Positions 63,190-64,000 of a DNA stretch of 64,000 nt are shown here, in pieces. Where the stretch lies: assembly GCA_014654455.1 (NCBI GenBank), contig JACWCY010000004.1, positions 1 to 64,000 on the forward strand, written 5' to 3'. The DNA comes from Pelagibacterales bacterium SAG-MED01. GTDB taxonomy: Bacteria; Pseudomonadota; Alphaproteobacteria; Pelagibacterales; Pelagibacteraceae. Positions within the stretch are counted from its first letter, which is position 1. Each line of letters opens with the position of its first letter. The translations under genes were made by a program, and so were the position numbers. Below the pieces are notes generated by a model. It searched no databases. It saw only the letters and a program-made list of their open reading frames with translations, and was not told where the DNA came from.

Positions 63190-64000
63190 TTAAATTTCTA
63201 TTCCCCTGTCAGCTATTTTTGTAAAAAATTTATTTACATACTTATTGTTTCCTAAAAATTTAACTGAATTACTTAAAATTGAATTATTTATTCTGCTTTC
63301 TAAATTAAAAAATTCATAGACAAAATCAATACCATTAGAAAATAGATAATTTTTATGTTTAATCTTTTTTTCAAAATCTACACAAATCGAATTATCTAAT
63401 TCCAATCCATGGTCTAATTTGATTTTAATTAAGTCCATCAATAATTTGACATCCCTGATTGACATATTGAAACCTTGACCAGCTAAAGGATGTAATTTGT
63501 GTAATAAATCTCCAAAAGCTAAAATGTTTTTAAAATAATAATTTCTTAAATTTGCTGATTTTAATTTAAAACTCGACATTTGATTAATCTTAATAATAGA
63601 ATATTTAAAATTATATTTTTTAAGTAATTCTGCTAAATCTATATTTTTGGATCCTCTAGCAGAATAAACAATTGAAGTTTTTGTGTCAGAAATGGGTAAA
63701 AATGCAAAGGGCCCTTTTTTTGTGAAAATTTGTATTGCTGTGTTATTATTTAATAATTTTTCATGTTCTAAAATTGTTGTGTGTGCATAACTATTATAAT
63801 TTTTATTCAATTTCTTTGAAAAAAATTTCTTAGAAAAAAAACTATCAACATCACAATTTATAATTAATACATAATTCTTAGTTAATATTGTCTTGTAATT
63901 TTTTTTTTGTTTAAAAAAAATGGTTTTTTTTAATTCTGAGATTAAATAGTCATATAACTCATAATTTTTAATCACTGAAAATAGCTTTTCATTGTTAGTT
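63190..64000 (-). CDS. UbiH/UbiF-family FAD monooxygenase, partial (N-terminus beyond window)
   Basis: The frame stays open to the window edge (TNNEKLFSVIKNYELYDYLI), so the track start at 63975 is not the true start. Only the C-terminal two thirds is here. The second FAD-binding motif is FGDLLHKLHPLAGQGFNMSIRDV, the hallmark of ubiquinone-biosynthesis hydroxylases, and YNSYAHTTILEHE is also typical. The GxGxxG dinucleotide motif must lie outside the window. The family hydroxylates the ubiquinone ring. Which position is modified cannot be told. Confidence 0.88.
   Translation of the reverse strand, partial: TNNEKLFSVIKNYELYDYLISELKKTIFFKQKKNYKTILTKNYVLIINCDVDSFFSKKFFSKKLNKNYNSYAHTTILEHEKLLNNNTAIQIFTKKGPFAFLPISDTKTSIVYSARGSKNIDLAELLKKYNFKYSIIKINQMSSFKLKSANLRNYYFKNILAFGDLLHKLHPLAGQGFNMSIRDVKLLMDLIKIKLDHGLELDNSICVDFEKKIKHKNYLFSNGIDFVYEFFNLESRINNSILSNSVKFLGNNKYVNKFFTKIADRGIEI

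Overview
The window is a strongly AT-rich, gene-dense alphaproteobacterial chromosome segment. Proteins are rich in Lys, Asn and Ile, intergenic gaps are mostly under 100 bases, start and stop codons often overlap (TAATG, ATGA), and convergent genes overlap at their stop codons. Together with the gene content (TRAP uptake of organic acids, tandem FMN 2-hydroxyacid oxidases, several photolyase-like genes, a structured leader before ffh) this points to a SAR11 / Candidatus Pelagibacter type marine bacterium. I see no insertion sequence, prophage, CRISPR array or rRNA operon. The only tRNA I found is tRNA-Gly(GCC) near 60.9 kb. No stretch over 300 bases lacks a gene.

Layout. 0-2.9 kb: type IV pilus genes (pilT, pilD), two truncated prepilin-like N-termini and small membrane or secreted unknowns. 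2.9-12.5 kb (minus strand): ffh, rpsP, trmD, rplS, leuC, leuD, leuB, an acyl-CoA dehydrogenase and an acyl-CoA synthetase. This is the usual ffh-rpsP-trmD-rplS order but with no rimM, joined to leucine synthesis and a DmdC/DmdB-like pair. ffh is preceded by a hairpin-rich leader. 12.7-14.4 kb (plus): dapF-ftsY. 14.4-32.1 kb (minus): the ccm cytochrome c maturation genes (C, D, E, F, G, H), a PagL-like lipid A deacylase, two tandem alpha-hydroxyacid oxidases, an aminotransferase, a GlcD/DLD-type flavoprotein, a 2-hydroxyacid dehydrogenase, a complete TRAP transporter with a hairpin between its binding protein and its permeases, an amidase, an EamA exporter and a hydrolase. 32-38 kb: hspQ, yciB, a DUF2794 gene, a Bax-inhibitor-like gene, an aldo/keto reductase, ialB-like, argG and a PsiE-like gene. 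38-44.6 kb: a light and redox cluster with an unusual short photolyase-like protein, a glutamine amidotransferase, an unlisted DUF2256 zinc-ribbon gene, a second photolyase-like protein, an SDR lacking the catalytic Tyr, a PQQ-type sugar dehydrogenase and a metallo-hydrolase. 44.6-49 kb (minus): folD, YggT, MscS, hemD, hemC. 49-57 kb (plus): tsaD, a methyltransferase, EVE, acetyl-CoA synthetase with a repetitive basic N-terminus, and an ActP-like symporter with its DUF4212 subunit. 56.7-64 kb: rpe, a heparinase-family gene, purH, phhB, tRNA-Gly, a TPR-sulfotransferase, a LON-domain protein and a UbiH-family monooxygenase cut by the window end.

How it fits together. Two carbon-acquisition modules stand out. 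One is a TakP-like TRAP importer with enzymes that interconvert 2-hydroxy, 2-oxo and amino acids. The other is an acetate symporter next to acetyl-CoA synthetase. The photolyase cluster fits life in sunlit surface water. The items most worth following up are a possibly domain-swapped photolyase, a photolyase that seems to have lost most of its Fe-S ligands, the hairpin RNA ahead of the ccm genes, the truncated pilin starts, and the coding tandem repeats in rpsP and acs.
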